Shown here: positions 63,001 to 64,000 of the stretch, one piece after another
Position numbering within the stretch: position 1 is the stretch's first letter
Layout: each line of letters begins with the position of its first letter
Source: Aurantiochytrium sp. KH105
Taxonomy: Eukaryota > Sar > Bigyra > Thraustochytrida > Thraustochytriidae
Assembly: GCA_003116975.1 (NCBI GenBank)
Contig: BGKB01000036.1
Coordinates: forward strand, 186,001 to 250,000
DNA: 64,000 nucleotides
Direction: 5' to 3'
Position numbers and translations under genes: made by a program
The notes under the pieces: model-generated
Told to the model about the DNA's origin: nothing
The model's input: the letters and a program-made list of their open reading frames with translations, nothing else
Databases searched by the model: none

Positions 63001-64000
63001 CGGGGACACTGCCCAGATTCCAAGTCGACACATCCTCTCTGCACTCCAGTATACCTGGCGACGAGGCACTTGTCACCGTGCGGAAAGTTCAGCGAGGCGA
63101 AGGAGAACCTCTCTATGGCGCATTTACGCTCCGCTGTCTGCACTGCGCTCCTGGCGTTCAGGAAACGTTCATCCCGTTTGATGCGAGCGCGGCGGAGTTC
63201 CGCGATGGTGCAAACGAGTTGCTGTCTCGAGGCGGGTCGCTTTCGTCCATCAGCGAAGTTTCTGTAAGCAGCCCTGACCTGAATGGAGCTCGCGCATGGA
63301 TGGTGACCTTCGCAGCCGGCAAGGACGATGCTCTACCTCCCGATCTCGAAGTACGTCTTGGGTCGTTGGGCGGTTCAGGAGCAAACGTTGACCTCCGTGT
63401 CGAAACCGCCGCAAGTGTCGCCGAGGTTCAGTCGATCAGTGTCCCGTTGACCTTGTCGGGCTCAGCAAGCTGTCTGGCAAATGGCGGGTCTTTCAGCTTT
63501 GCTTTTGCAACGAGCCCGGGCGACATGGCCTCTCTGATCGCTGACGCTCTCGGAACCGACGAGACAGTGAGCGTGAGTCGCGCGGATGGCGCCAGCGAGC
63601 GGATCTGGCGTGTGACATTTCAAGACCGCGTCGGAGATGTGCCTGATACGCTCCTCGCCTGTTCAAACCCAAGTTTTAATGTCGCCACGCAGGTGCAGGG
63701 AACAGGCACTCCTTTGGGCGGCACATTCTATCTTCGGCACGATGGCATGGTCTCTAGCGACCTTGCCTTTGATGCAAGCGCTGCTGAGGTCGAAGCCGCT
63801 CTAGGTGAGCTGGGAATTGACGTTCTCGCTGTGGCACGATCGACTAGTGCTGACTTCAATGGTGGGCTGGCATGGGAAGTTACTCTGGGTCGTAACGTGG
63901 CTCCTGAGCCCGTTTACGCGGGAAGTCTAACCGGAACAAACGCACGAGCATATTGGGCTGCGGTCGAACCTTTTCTCGAGCCTCGCAACGAGACCTTTTC
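39039..64000 (+). CDS. Giant secreted LamG / IPT-TIG repeat protein, open at window end
   Basis: One frame runs from the ATG at 39039 to the right edge, at least 8,320 residues; I checked phase at 41520, 50451, 57060, 58137, 62871 and 63957 and it never shifts. MPRAKTLSRRG followed by LPHALAAVLVVLLMTLVGGG is a good signal peptide, then an Ala tract (GCT repeat 39150-39173). Then come two LamG-like domains (~residues 70-510), a Tandem-95/cadherin-like segment (~560-807), a long IPT/TIG array (~815-6305), a block of DASA repeats (~6330-6730), more IPT (~6750-7400) and a second DASA block (~7470 to the edge). IPT units carry the usual P-x-x-G-x-x-x-G-G-T-x-V-x-V-x-G-x-x-F opening and two Cys. 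It is presumably a cell-surface or matrix adhesion protein; any membrane anchor lies beyond the window. In-frame ATGs upstream (38835, 38979, 38994) are possible but would bury the signal peptide. It is not an obvious fibrocystin (no G8 or PbH1 seen). Confidence 0.92.
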   Translation, partial: MPRAKTLSRRGLPHALAAVLVVLLMTLVGGGSRAVATAAAAAAAATATASDASGAASNPAKASDAFVVAANDLLAFLPLDDHDAAEPSTLRNIAPYAIDSDSFALDATNWGGKSVGTGPLGSRALFVNGTGYATVPYDVRSCKLSSFTTGAWVRLSSLAQWNDPEDAFVFALTTPHGSGLPVWALVINAGEWVLRLEDGETQLRSGVHVALEAWTLVTLSLDASPATIASGTPTVKIHIDGQQVASLAIPGVTSCALTGAETQELSLGGGPALKGMHGSLRAFFLYRTNLSPAEHAKLAVAGSILARVPPTLASRSAGYALQLSGTEILSLDTFPGAAGRRITAAAMSFWARPMRATRAAPEALAEAVIASLLGPQGSWFQVSLRWEPQKATSDLRVTIGRGAGADPFVWNTYVTLDMDVWAHLALSWDQDLVILYVDGVEVGRLQDLAGLLATIEAPGPASRLVLGARSLDEALQGKHMFLGQIDSFHLWERALSEDDAARLAICSSTGMEPGLVTYLPFQEWLLLAQTRSLVWGLDAWASLELVSLEPMLDAQAVVPSTAPRVDDRLVTEEDLAVLFFFNASDARSRPLTVTLRSLPASGSLFRVAQSREIIEADLPLELEAGELLMFVPTAHVVGEDLASVSYTAHVTPAQAQAADEIQSAEITTVSISVLATPDDEDLVSVLPHEHIQVSLLNLAINDVDALEASSGHELQVELALGADSTASVELAQENGLRVQSRTARALTFSGTLANINAALAEVTIDHTLEYEGYEDLQLDVNDLGYYGKGGPLTASQHFRIGSKLAAIPLLTAAVPREITLDTESIRIRGANFIGDAENIRCIFSYISNDGQYATAEERSAVASKTASTENSLLTCSIPDGLAQDAIQAGQVSVTVENESRLRGSLLQLRVRNPLHIDSISPRLGPVSGGTWVVLEITGGASPTQEGDVWTCVFGAKMVRAFRQSDTSVRCRVPPAQQSGYNVTIGLSRNDAFYTSQLRFYYVDEAITQAVMPTQGSEASGFQVQVFGSAFVPNEHLVCVFALEPDLPRAADAANLIRVSAYNVSEDEQRSTSQLACEVPPRSVLLAANPHLDPVTDGLTVYLFVSNNGVDLGNSPALPLEYKVLPELLTVQPAVLPVAGAFPLVVHVTDLGHHSSGPAVCVFNRTIAVQASSVSSSQVICESPAWPHAQAGVTLHVVTSDFLDLPLSDAQFESALTVDFVAPMDESGALDVRPSALTSRLQALEVFISTSQQTSWPEDLECVLEPSDRQETLYFADAVALTARTRACKFVAASLDNSTSATLCLRPRRHDAAYQASSLGCSDLPAFAQATLPVLGATLLTSLAPSTVSSTGGAQVVVQGLIAANASSAEGVFCKFSSATTSHAHVVQASSANATSVICATPMLSKGVHAVSISTDAGYHFVSAEGLPLTVTEPFGLLAVSPRRADPRATEAVILYGSRLQSLDPETECGWRFAENASLFERTSIVDRDVDGLWLRCQLPHAVMPPASLTVELMQHDLPVAMGMDVLRVDLVSPPRAIALSPQHGPPGTSVRIDLDKPLSHVSSRSWRCVDQTGRLLASVVWVDEYQAECTLPEDPVIESIGVKDGAREEFLIETLPFSTWQILAGGVPTRTISKSSTVVPDSTSATTAVLVQGVPGNIRNLKDFVCVYSSYGLSGSPSTFTVSPTRIANDTLSANLVVECMLPALLSQGTFRLAIFWTPGSVMLTGENKLSIIQRPQLARADPAVLSASLGEARVSILGNFALESSNHSWTCAFTGGPAVVHVAASLVDETHLQCDPVDFAANVGVTDTSVMLTVAAYVDERSVGSVQIMILANPRTGASIWPGSTHVGEEETLYVSFGDAAEAISILESFAWVGCAFTKQDTANEEIALAVGNLRSSSLQCTVPRAISQGSYQVDVVGSYQSDATNARHQIYSNPGLFRVVSPVPLQSVSPASAIAGETVDIDLHLADTFDQGSEAVDGVLCKLAGGTRVENATFYANENLHGALRCRLHTDSFAVGTHAILLSWTEGATFVEPSGFQPFEILPALETWSVLPDVGSHQGGTQLVVRGDNFPLNRTLECKFHNGPRLLISPASAVSADTVECQSPSVDLIPDARRELFFVSVGISGEPVPVAPHVVTFTFVEDPAVRTIFPEVGPESGGTEVILQGENFPLESDLFCRFGGLHVAPAVVYSAERAICITPPHAPTLDSGPVAVEVSVNGVDYVRGDSIAFSYVMLTRVSFVEPEHAYVGARVQVFGTGFYPTGQDRSVVCRWGEVASIGTWISSTQVECVVPDLGDDLVRESPTFVSLQVSCNDGQDFTAREDHLGVYVETLGSLASIEPRNGPLEGGTEMTISMEGSFGQRARDDFVCIFGSRDVVEAIPHQKTDRGLFTCIVPAASALDDGVYVSLHVLPRSLVQEDNLTASTEGHPTFFFRYDAEIDLESVWPEIIQEGSATHVNVVGAGFRADADLLCRVGFGSSPVSARLLTPSLVQCPVDLSKLRPGRIQLSITGNGQQYSNQVDLTLIAQSQVSSVEPGSGPVHGGTSVTVRGTGFMAGPDFACYFGGTKAAAAHVISSTEVRCVAPRTNLAHTVTVSASNTGGLDQAGLSAAQFAFVRAATVAQVYPVRADIGTRVFLSGLFPSTPSDALLTTTLCRFGVVETPAQRVNDTSVSCTVPRQMESQLENAHSASLDLSVSFNGGADYSVSARFTLARAIEVASIFPTSGAARGGTEVVLSLAQDVDTALVTGPALCRFGQKSPSQGRWLDRRRVACVSPQLTPGAHIGVALSTDGLHFSSSPRLFLAEPDFNIVALAPQEGTEVAGLDVLITTESEFPLPNDRAILCKFGQANTALGRRLSDRTVSCALPAGSKPGNLTIALSLNQGQDFVVSPVDFVVRPKDSAGPSLLSRLAPRSGASGIRILWPDFNVQEDVECSFNAAARTPLRRVAELDQTFECDIPGETGVGAVSVALGKKHGSHFITLAKVGQTYLYKPFQVGPLVSTTIEEGQASVKVWANQMPNIRRARCRFANAQGARYADGFVIMPDHGVLDCSIPAGLSPGSYIIGVSVDNAGNDFVEAQGEALRVLPFLSIDEIIPAQGPPSGGTLVTVRASIEFDAESLARDPVLCAFQALDGSQRWKESPATLSTTHQGALSCYTPAQRASGDAAISLLRYSSQRAGTTSGALSQALLAPHFFSYMDPPRVLSVSPPAGPTTGGFRIELSTFSRIGELARPLLARFELPDGKVKDVRCADVIDVESEAAGVLVSCDVPSSPEAGWARLSLASQGTSHAASANFLFYAPYTIESVSPMGASEFGGPRVIIETSRPVTGALRGLVQSGASCRFGTSSRIPARWLDASHLECIAPRHPPGKAMLAVSLVADGPLLDLRPENEFFTFHDAETLSSVEPAQMRASYGNREVALRGTNFATGMKCRFGDVAVEARVQNVNLAFCTVPRPLVAGTQTVALQVNRWNAWDETWAEHLQDFVHFTYVEEMVVLGISPPTLFPGENVNVTVQGLQGQDVASNAISCAFGAFASQPATVLDDGLSLSCTSPVFDIPAESAYALAHLRIVDALGNRLDVSDGSAGSVVEFRRRPRVFQVEPLVIAQEEADDSDGLTLTFGGVGFSSRASLVCIFEASNEAISMTPVTTESTSTATCELPRNTAVGGIYVAVASREAALLATSRGKTNVAGLALAPMGRLRLHVVPQAMVHSLSPSSVSVTGGMELHVQGEGFLRIRDLENGNLLCHFRNGKRTLASVVNDTHVRCTAARASSPGEDLVHLSHSKGSKYLVRGTGALTYYPFARVLHLSPRFGSVQGNTLLTIVGDGLEELAAAQKVNGATLHCCFSSARDNLSMCTEAALVGGNTVQCTTASWPRALDAVEREVVAVRVLSQAQAQESHYSQHQSALFSYVPSPVALCVSPSTFSEVGGEQVLIEGNNFLALDPTLEPECIFGAGLSMPAQILSPETMVCTTPENLVPGPIALRVRFNGQDTTEIEDSLEVFTQATATSLEPTLGSAVGGTLITVRGTQFVRSSDLSCIFHGEPGVHVKVPAHYVSATTVTCGSPPMYLGLSKNEEPLHTFAVEVSNSGTFDRNRTSLARMPTFTLHAPLSIARVSPGTVHAESLVSLSLTFDVQSDANMLRFCRYGSIQSELEVRIDGDQTRASCTFAVPAGSIGAARPVWVSANGVDWHATENVVTVVPDVVVDTLIPMSGHHHGMSQVTLRGHGFSSFGALACRFGGGPSTRAVWISAQEIQCTFSQAAKDAHAVGEVLSVAIAADGVHFQETGKFFTLLPMTQIYELQPRRAASDQPVTINIVGANMNVIDPERASCLVRRQGSSLGDWHHHVPAEIISATQAQCQSMSLAAGTYEIDLLTNGVDPAFSTSPQIYTTVRPPVVSHMWPRQGSAAGGTQITLFGSGFSKSELMMCTFGANQQNPARFVSGEALTCTVPPVPTSAVGSVQISLSTVDGAVRAKGAFTFRYLAVPISENAIPAAIFADANVSSLVIVGRDFVDTNEGTCTWYLGTSEETLTVPRTYLDPSRVACDVPMISRPGVVRVMPTNDGHTGLLPVAVKILAVPRCATFEPATLLRSQPATTLRVIFAESLQVTDVSDIRGEFSCQLWNEDSLRTFSAQLSYDLQSLDCHDVSLETDGEYSIDILVSGVKIPQTCGSNRIHVVSTASIAPDQNWSLSMAGGFDVPLRGSGLEFIHGPVRCLFGDATAGFARKHSSDEILCVSPQMVDSGRVEVRLVDAHDTILDTNVHVNFVEPITIEHVHPTLLPEAGGTEVHVQVKGDFHGRDVRCQFGSAMVDAKVDASGYTVTCKAPRVVPSQVSFAIVVGQQEVVAATDPVTFIPQVSVSEISPGAGLVVGRAPVTIRGTGFANLGQLHCSFDTFGSEPAVLIDAETLVCVTPALPADLHNAELHTTLFIYGGEDGLVEVARLENAYVFYPTPRVEDVFPTLISAPSLVASAIGSQALISVYGQAFPRIQGSSCRILQHASDGVVASHVSPRPLTWRSREQVDCVLDASQLEIGDVRLEISFDGANFIAAGRLSVRGPVQVHGVEPRRLDALGGTPLLVRGEGFIRSANLQCKIGPSTIVPADLVDSATLRCVAPAQHPGPAVLSVSVNGRDFSEPSWSASVEYAPSFAVASVSPASGSRMGGTTLTITGTNFELGAPMYCRFKDVDSGDEVRVPAQTVSASQLRCMSPAWHGLKTAILDIVHANDIFTESLDRTTLHFTYHADALPEHIVPAFGPASGGSEVHIFGRDFMSTPSLQCIFDGTTKTPATFVSTNELLCITPPVPERLHMPVTVRIQVTNDGNSVSSSLQYTYVPRLQVSRVFPSFVAAGVAGAITIVGQGFRDSTLLSCRVGGLSDAFFTAEYLSDERMRCSWSRLAVPPGAYEVHVSNNGHDYEATSFVVEAAAEQPQQDRARIPMTGGHRIRVGPFATRRLHAASGIVCEFNNAGSAAVLDEENDNYVLCSSPVFATPGQISLSILALQDDEAADEEILWHAQESLTVHEPFLITNVLPRSFSMAHSTRAQLTLLHEVPEGSSHDIEVELSYPSGAVVLVPATIVGEREVEVDIPAVPLDEAGGENSLPVSLRLRLEGHPDPSQTPARAVHRAEPVLIAMSPHIVTAGSLVMPIVLTLDAAVSMHDDARVLCRFGATTVSGTRLGPLQAVCDAPPMAAGETSSVEISLDGERFTESGFELSYISSLEAFHVSPDRVEDRGGSELVIHGQEYPAELSSMMRCRFRSESQNLLAAAVTTRATWINENEIHCIAPSREEAQALESSFIVISLVLPTALPGTFVELTRDNDELMFTYVPTAEVVGIWPRRGPARGGTLVQVHGTGFSDLLELACVFSLEDDEDAVAVHVPAEFVSSSEVRCESPSRALLLSHALEASSSSRAAVRVSPNGADLSASHAAFVFEIIAKVHKVYPESGPAQAGSTVTLFGAHFADTSALSCRFGMSSPSAAVYISDSEIRCQTPLPPHNGPVVVEVTTNGIDYSSDLVMYTFTEQPLVFGISPLSGPQIGGTQVTVTGANFREGVTCRFGTTNVEVTRIVSSTELVCITPSVTIDNMGATRKVQVDVFDQGSLNQSETGLAPSQATFFLYVPEVTLDSLFPPHGPCSGGTLLTIYGAGMYQDESLPLPLCKFTVVDTSPFQMYEVPAQVFSDTSIACVTPSIDSGSCGSRSHVLVSVSFNGHDYASPALSYVFVPDPIPHRLSTARGPAQGGSVVRVFGENFVRSPLTSCRIGDDVIQANYISPSGEFIDCTTPADRQEVNEVQEIFVTTTSEPNATTYGIFLSSLPAQEEIQRFALHAWGEDSVSGAVAEVQVVHVRGGGPIQGTFTLSFRGETTVALPYDASAEGVTDALNALEEIEGVIVERSANANYFAWTVTFEGNAGDLEPILTDSSGLSGLANDDTVMEVTELRAGTSAAISSGTFALGLNGSVQTLPFDASATDFQQALETLHGVADITVARSAAPDRNGAYTWEATFPGTLAYELASVDVTGLAPATAVACAYEREQMGSTPGGSFVLSFAGNETRTLDVTSTSSEIEVALREDVELNATVSETVIANSSLWEKRIILTFDDLEGVPLELGVDITGVTGTESAFRVIDMARGAQRLGGTFRVGYEGAWSPQLSFSTLTASDLATTLQSLPTVGTVRVSEILREEDAFARWRITFTSRGSPANIGPLPLLDVESDFGVGTNFYLRANRIQAGCCSLSVTIDGQQFSDTLAYRYDWHPQVASLSPQYGSPHGKTLLSIHGSGFYEAQAISCVFDGTLESLARFVNESMLACVTPPLSALQDANPTLAGQRDVHVTVRYPLDHAETHESQTFATFKFSLPLHIQTIQPPRGSLRGGVVLRVTLEHDITLDEVDHAACVFETNPLETVAATRESARSLACLVPSHAPGLVAVRVTLNGHDLSKNAAFFQYEEAVRVHSLSVTSGSRAGGTLIHVYGSNIPRSEELSCDFGDRGMAPAMWHASSQASCVLPGPSGIDLSTNDRVLVRTTSRVEDLSFGQQTFSMYSAVSEVEAATGCATFDVNRTYYNGTEMSWLAETSCAAALVASASSTLGVEVLASDTVLVALTSNGVEFSNPMEFTVFDAPTVTNVEPISAPLQGGTVVTLSLDIDGSQLDISCWFGDRRVLGVIVNGGTAVECVAPLMERVQDVTLRLSANGGVDFLAGATVFTYENTVPATIFAVEPLSGPASGGTRVVLSGQGIAHLGLGGQVTYCLFSSGNEVVTTEAVASGSDGLALECQSPRRSEFSSMPRFVSLDVGVGEQRQILTASHMKFVYDDDVVIQAINPPQGMRLGGSDILVRAGPIPEARRGMDGQLLCRIGSETVNAELVEPGDIATLRCAIPERSSDPHVESVWFDGPRPRHRVERIEIRAPAPSAEEGIITLEGNVVESDIQVVTMAGPDTPGTFKLSTTLEAADRTKVIAVETSASAVYPEAHLLAVEANIETQQTVATMAFHVVPEAVVFEVQTLTIAATSGLTGIFTLAWNGTSSMATLAAECSAEDVRAALAAVAGLENVQVSLNMLSSVAGFRRDWAITFPLITLSSPVPLITVEDGLLEGVGLMTRVERFVAQAANELQLLRISRVADDVTVSLSESTSTLRLANADLTDVNKVLAWLESVPAFGSGQVSIVASAAASDGNFAAYEVSFDGVNGDFPPLKLSDAVSEVEELRNGTSEILGGLVEVEVTTNAGFSNLVSINLDVYRADELSQELADAFPEYSSDLFSISVDRSSSGMGRNGARILTIRLPPYFDFALASTEAMHGTGVTISTTVETGLAADSGTFQFRIVWPANLGFSSFSGTLAVDASAADVTAEILALEPSFPLGQVVEVDTGPFRYAWRIELDTPDMAYSSTDPHHFEIDDSGLIGFSASAILERSAKFNEVQEIATDTASVNGRLSGVFALTLGEAYGRVRGLAYDASAAEVQDAIHTQAPLMGAVSVSRTDLTRTRYAWTVTFLELAGTLPRFQVDTSSLHSSIPGDEALVTVRKVQRGEGEPLYGAFTLRCLHCAPGVQETFIPFDASAAEFRDGANELLSRGGSLSSISEVSVSSPDLNGARAWMVTFAAGKDDALPPDLEVRLGSLGGSGANVDLRVETAASVAEVQSISVPLTLSGSASCLANGGSFSFAFATSPGDMASLIADALGTDETVSVSRADGASERIWRVTFQDRVGDVPDTLLACSNPSFNVATQVQGTGTPLGGTFYLRHDGMVSSDLAFDASAAEVEAALGELGIDVLAVARSTSADFNGGLAWEVTLGRNVAPEPVYAGSLTGTNARAYWAAVEPFLEPRNETF
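39150..39173. repeat. (GCT)n coding poly-Ala after signal peptide
   Basis: Eight GCT codons giving an Ala run just after the predicted signal peptide of the giant protein. Confidence 0.95.
39249..40580 (+). other. Two LamG/concanavalin-like domains of the giant protein
   Basis: First domain: LAFLPLDDHD, then SRALFVNGTGYATVPY, FTTGAWVRLS and LVTLSLDAS with a buried WVL strand, the LamG3 pattern. Second domain: AGYALQLSGTE, MSFWARP, VWAHLALSWDQDLVILYVDG and FLGQIDSFHLWERALSEDD, the typical closing strand of LamG3 domains. Such domains bind glycans or proteins; specificity is unknown. Confidence 0.85.
40710..41460 (+). other. Tandem-95 / cadherin-like segment of the giant protein
   Basis: Contains FSGTLANINAALAEVTIDHT and LQLDVNDLGYYGKGG, the pattern (G-T-x-x-x-I-N-A-A-L ... 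L-x-L-x-V-x-D-L-G) seen in Tandem-95/cadherin-like repeats of adhesion proteins. One clear unit, possibly a second degenerate one before it (TVTLRSLPASGSLF). Confidence 0.7.
41480..57960 (+). repeat. Main IPT/TIG repeat array (about 55 units)
   Basis: Protein-level tandem array with a unit of about 85-105 residues (260-320 bp). Clear unit openings include those near 41.8, 45.2, 45.5, 46.1, 46.7, 47.2, 48.3, 51.1, 52.3, 53.4, 54.2, 54.5, 54.8, 56.2, 56.6, 57.1, 57.4 and 57.7 kb, e.g. ISPLSGPQIGGTQVTVTGAN followed by CRFG, and VEPGSGPVHGGTSVTVRGTG. Most units hold one Cys in C-[RKVI]-F and a second in V-x-C-x-x-P. Divergence between units is high, so this is an old array with no recent amplification visible by eye. 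Confidence 0.88.
58030..59230 (+). repeat. DASA repeat block 1 (four units)
   Basis: A different repeat from IPT, unit about 95 residues: G-T-F-x-L-x-F-x-G, then [YF]-D-A-S-A-x-x-[VF]-x-x-A-L-x-x-L-x-x-[VI], then V-x-R-S...Y-x-W-x-[VA]-T-F. Units open near 58.07, 58.36, 58.64 and 58.93 kb; YDASA is encoded at 58137 and FDASA at 58422. Almost no cysteine, unlike IPT. I do not recognise a named family. Confidence 0.8.
59290..61240 (+). repeat. Second IPT/TIG block (about six units)
   Basis: IPT units resume: LSPQYGSPHGKTLLSIHGSG (about 59.3 kb), then units opening near 59.6, 59.9 (SGSRAGGTLIHVYGSN), 60.4, 60.67 (VEPLSGPASGGTRVVLSGQG) and 60.98 kb (INPPQGMRLGGSDILVRAG). Confidence 0.85.
61450..64000 (+). 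repeat. DASA repeat block 2 (about eight units, continues past window)
   Basis: DASA-type units open near 61.53, 61.85, 62.13, 62.46, 62.81, 63.11, 63.45 and 63.71 kb. The hallmark is encoded at 62532 (VDASAA), 62871 (YDASAAE), 63177 (FDASAAE) and 63768 (FDASAAE). W-x-V-T-F or a variant closes most units. Confidence 0.8.

Noticed and set aside
1-64000. tRNA, rRNA, transposase, reverse transcriptase or viral genes
   Set aside because: Looked for conserved tRNA arms, rRNA stretches and typical catalytic motifs by eye on both strands and found none that I could support.
39100-64000. More than 100 short frames on both strands inside the giant gene
   Set aside because: All are shadows of the continuous plus frame starting at 39039; their translations have skewed composition and no domains.

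Overview
The window is nuclear DNA of a protist. It is gene-dense and moderately GC-rich, with long, mostly intronless protein genes, a few short GT-AG introns (80-106 nt, one of 418 nt) in the smallest genes, and many microsatellites in the spaces between genes. The gene set is core eukaryotic: condensin CAP-H, Rieske protein, RPB2, RAB11, a DIS3-family exosome nuclease, a bestrophin, SWIB, MYCBP and CCNDBP1. Together with giant extracellular repeat proteins and intron-poor GC-rich genes, this best fits a stramenopile of the thraustochytrid type (Aurantiochytrium/Schizochytrium/Hondaea-like). That placement is inference; no rRNA or marker gene is present to prove it.

Layout from left to right: condensin subunit CAP-H (minus, cut by the left edge); Rieske iron-sulfur protein (plus); MYCBP/AMY-1 homologue (minus, three exons); RPB2 (minus); TBC1D19-like TBC protein (plus); RAB11 (minus, two exons); DIS3/DIS3L-like nuclease (plus); bestrophin-like channel (minus); NHL-propeller coiled-coil protein (plus); 2,051-residue coiled-coil protein with a polyglutamine N-terminus (minus); SWIB-domain microprotein (minus, three exons); CCNDBP1/GCIP-like protein (plus); a protein with repeated D-I-x-G-A-x-P motifs (minus); and a giant secreted LamG/IPT-repeat protein (plus) that starts at 39039 and is still open at 64000, at least 8,320 residues.

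Orientation alternates almost strictly, giving divergent pairs with GC-rich, simple-repeat spacers (0.55-3.8 kb) and convergent pairs with short AT-richer spacers (88-723 bp). Most genes are unrelated housekeeping functions, so no operon-like logic is apparent. Two loose themes can be inferred: membrane traffic (RAB11 and a TBC protein lie tail to tail) and flagellum/cytoskeleton candidates (MYCBP homologue, NHL coiled-coil protein, giant coiled-coil protein).

The most unusual content is the last 25 kb. One uninterrupted reading frame encodes a signal peptide, two LamG-like domains, a Tandem-95/cadherin-like segment and more than 50 IPT/TIG-like repeats. A second repeat family that I do not recognise (called DASA repeats here) is interleaved with the IPT repeats. 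I saw no tRNA, rRNA, CRISPR array, transposase or reverse transcriptase. A 43-bp near-perfect inverted repeat lies at 36061-36177.
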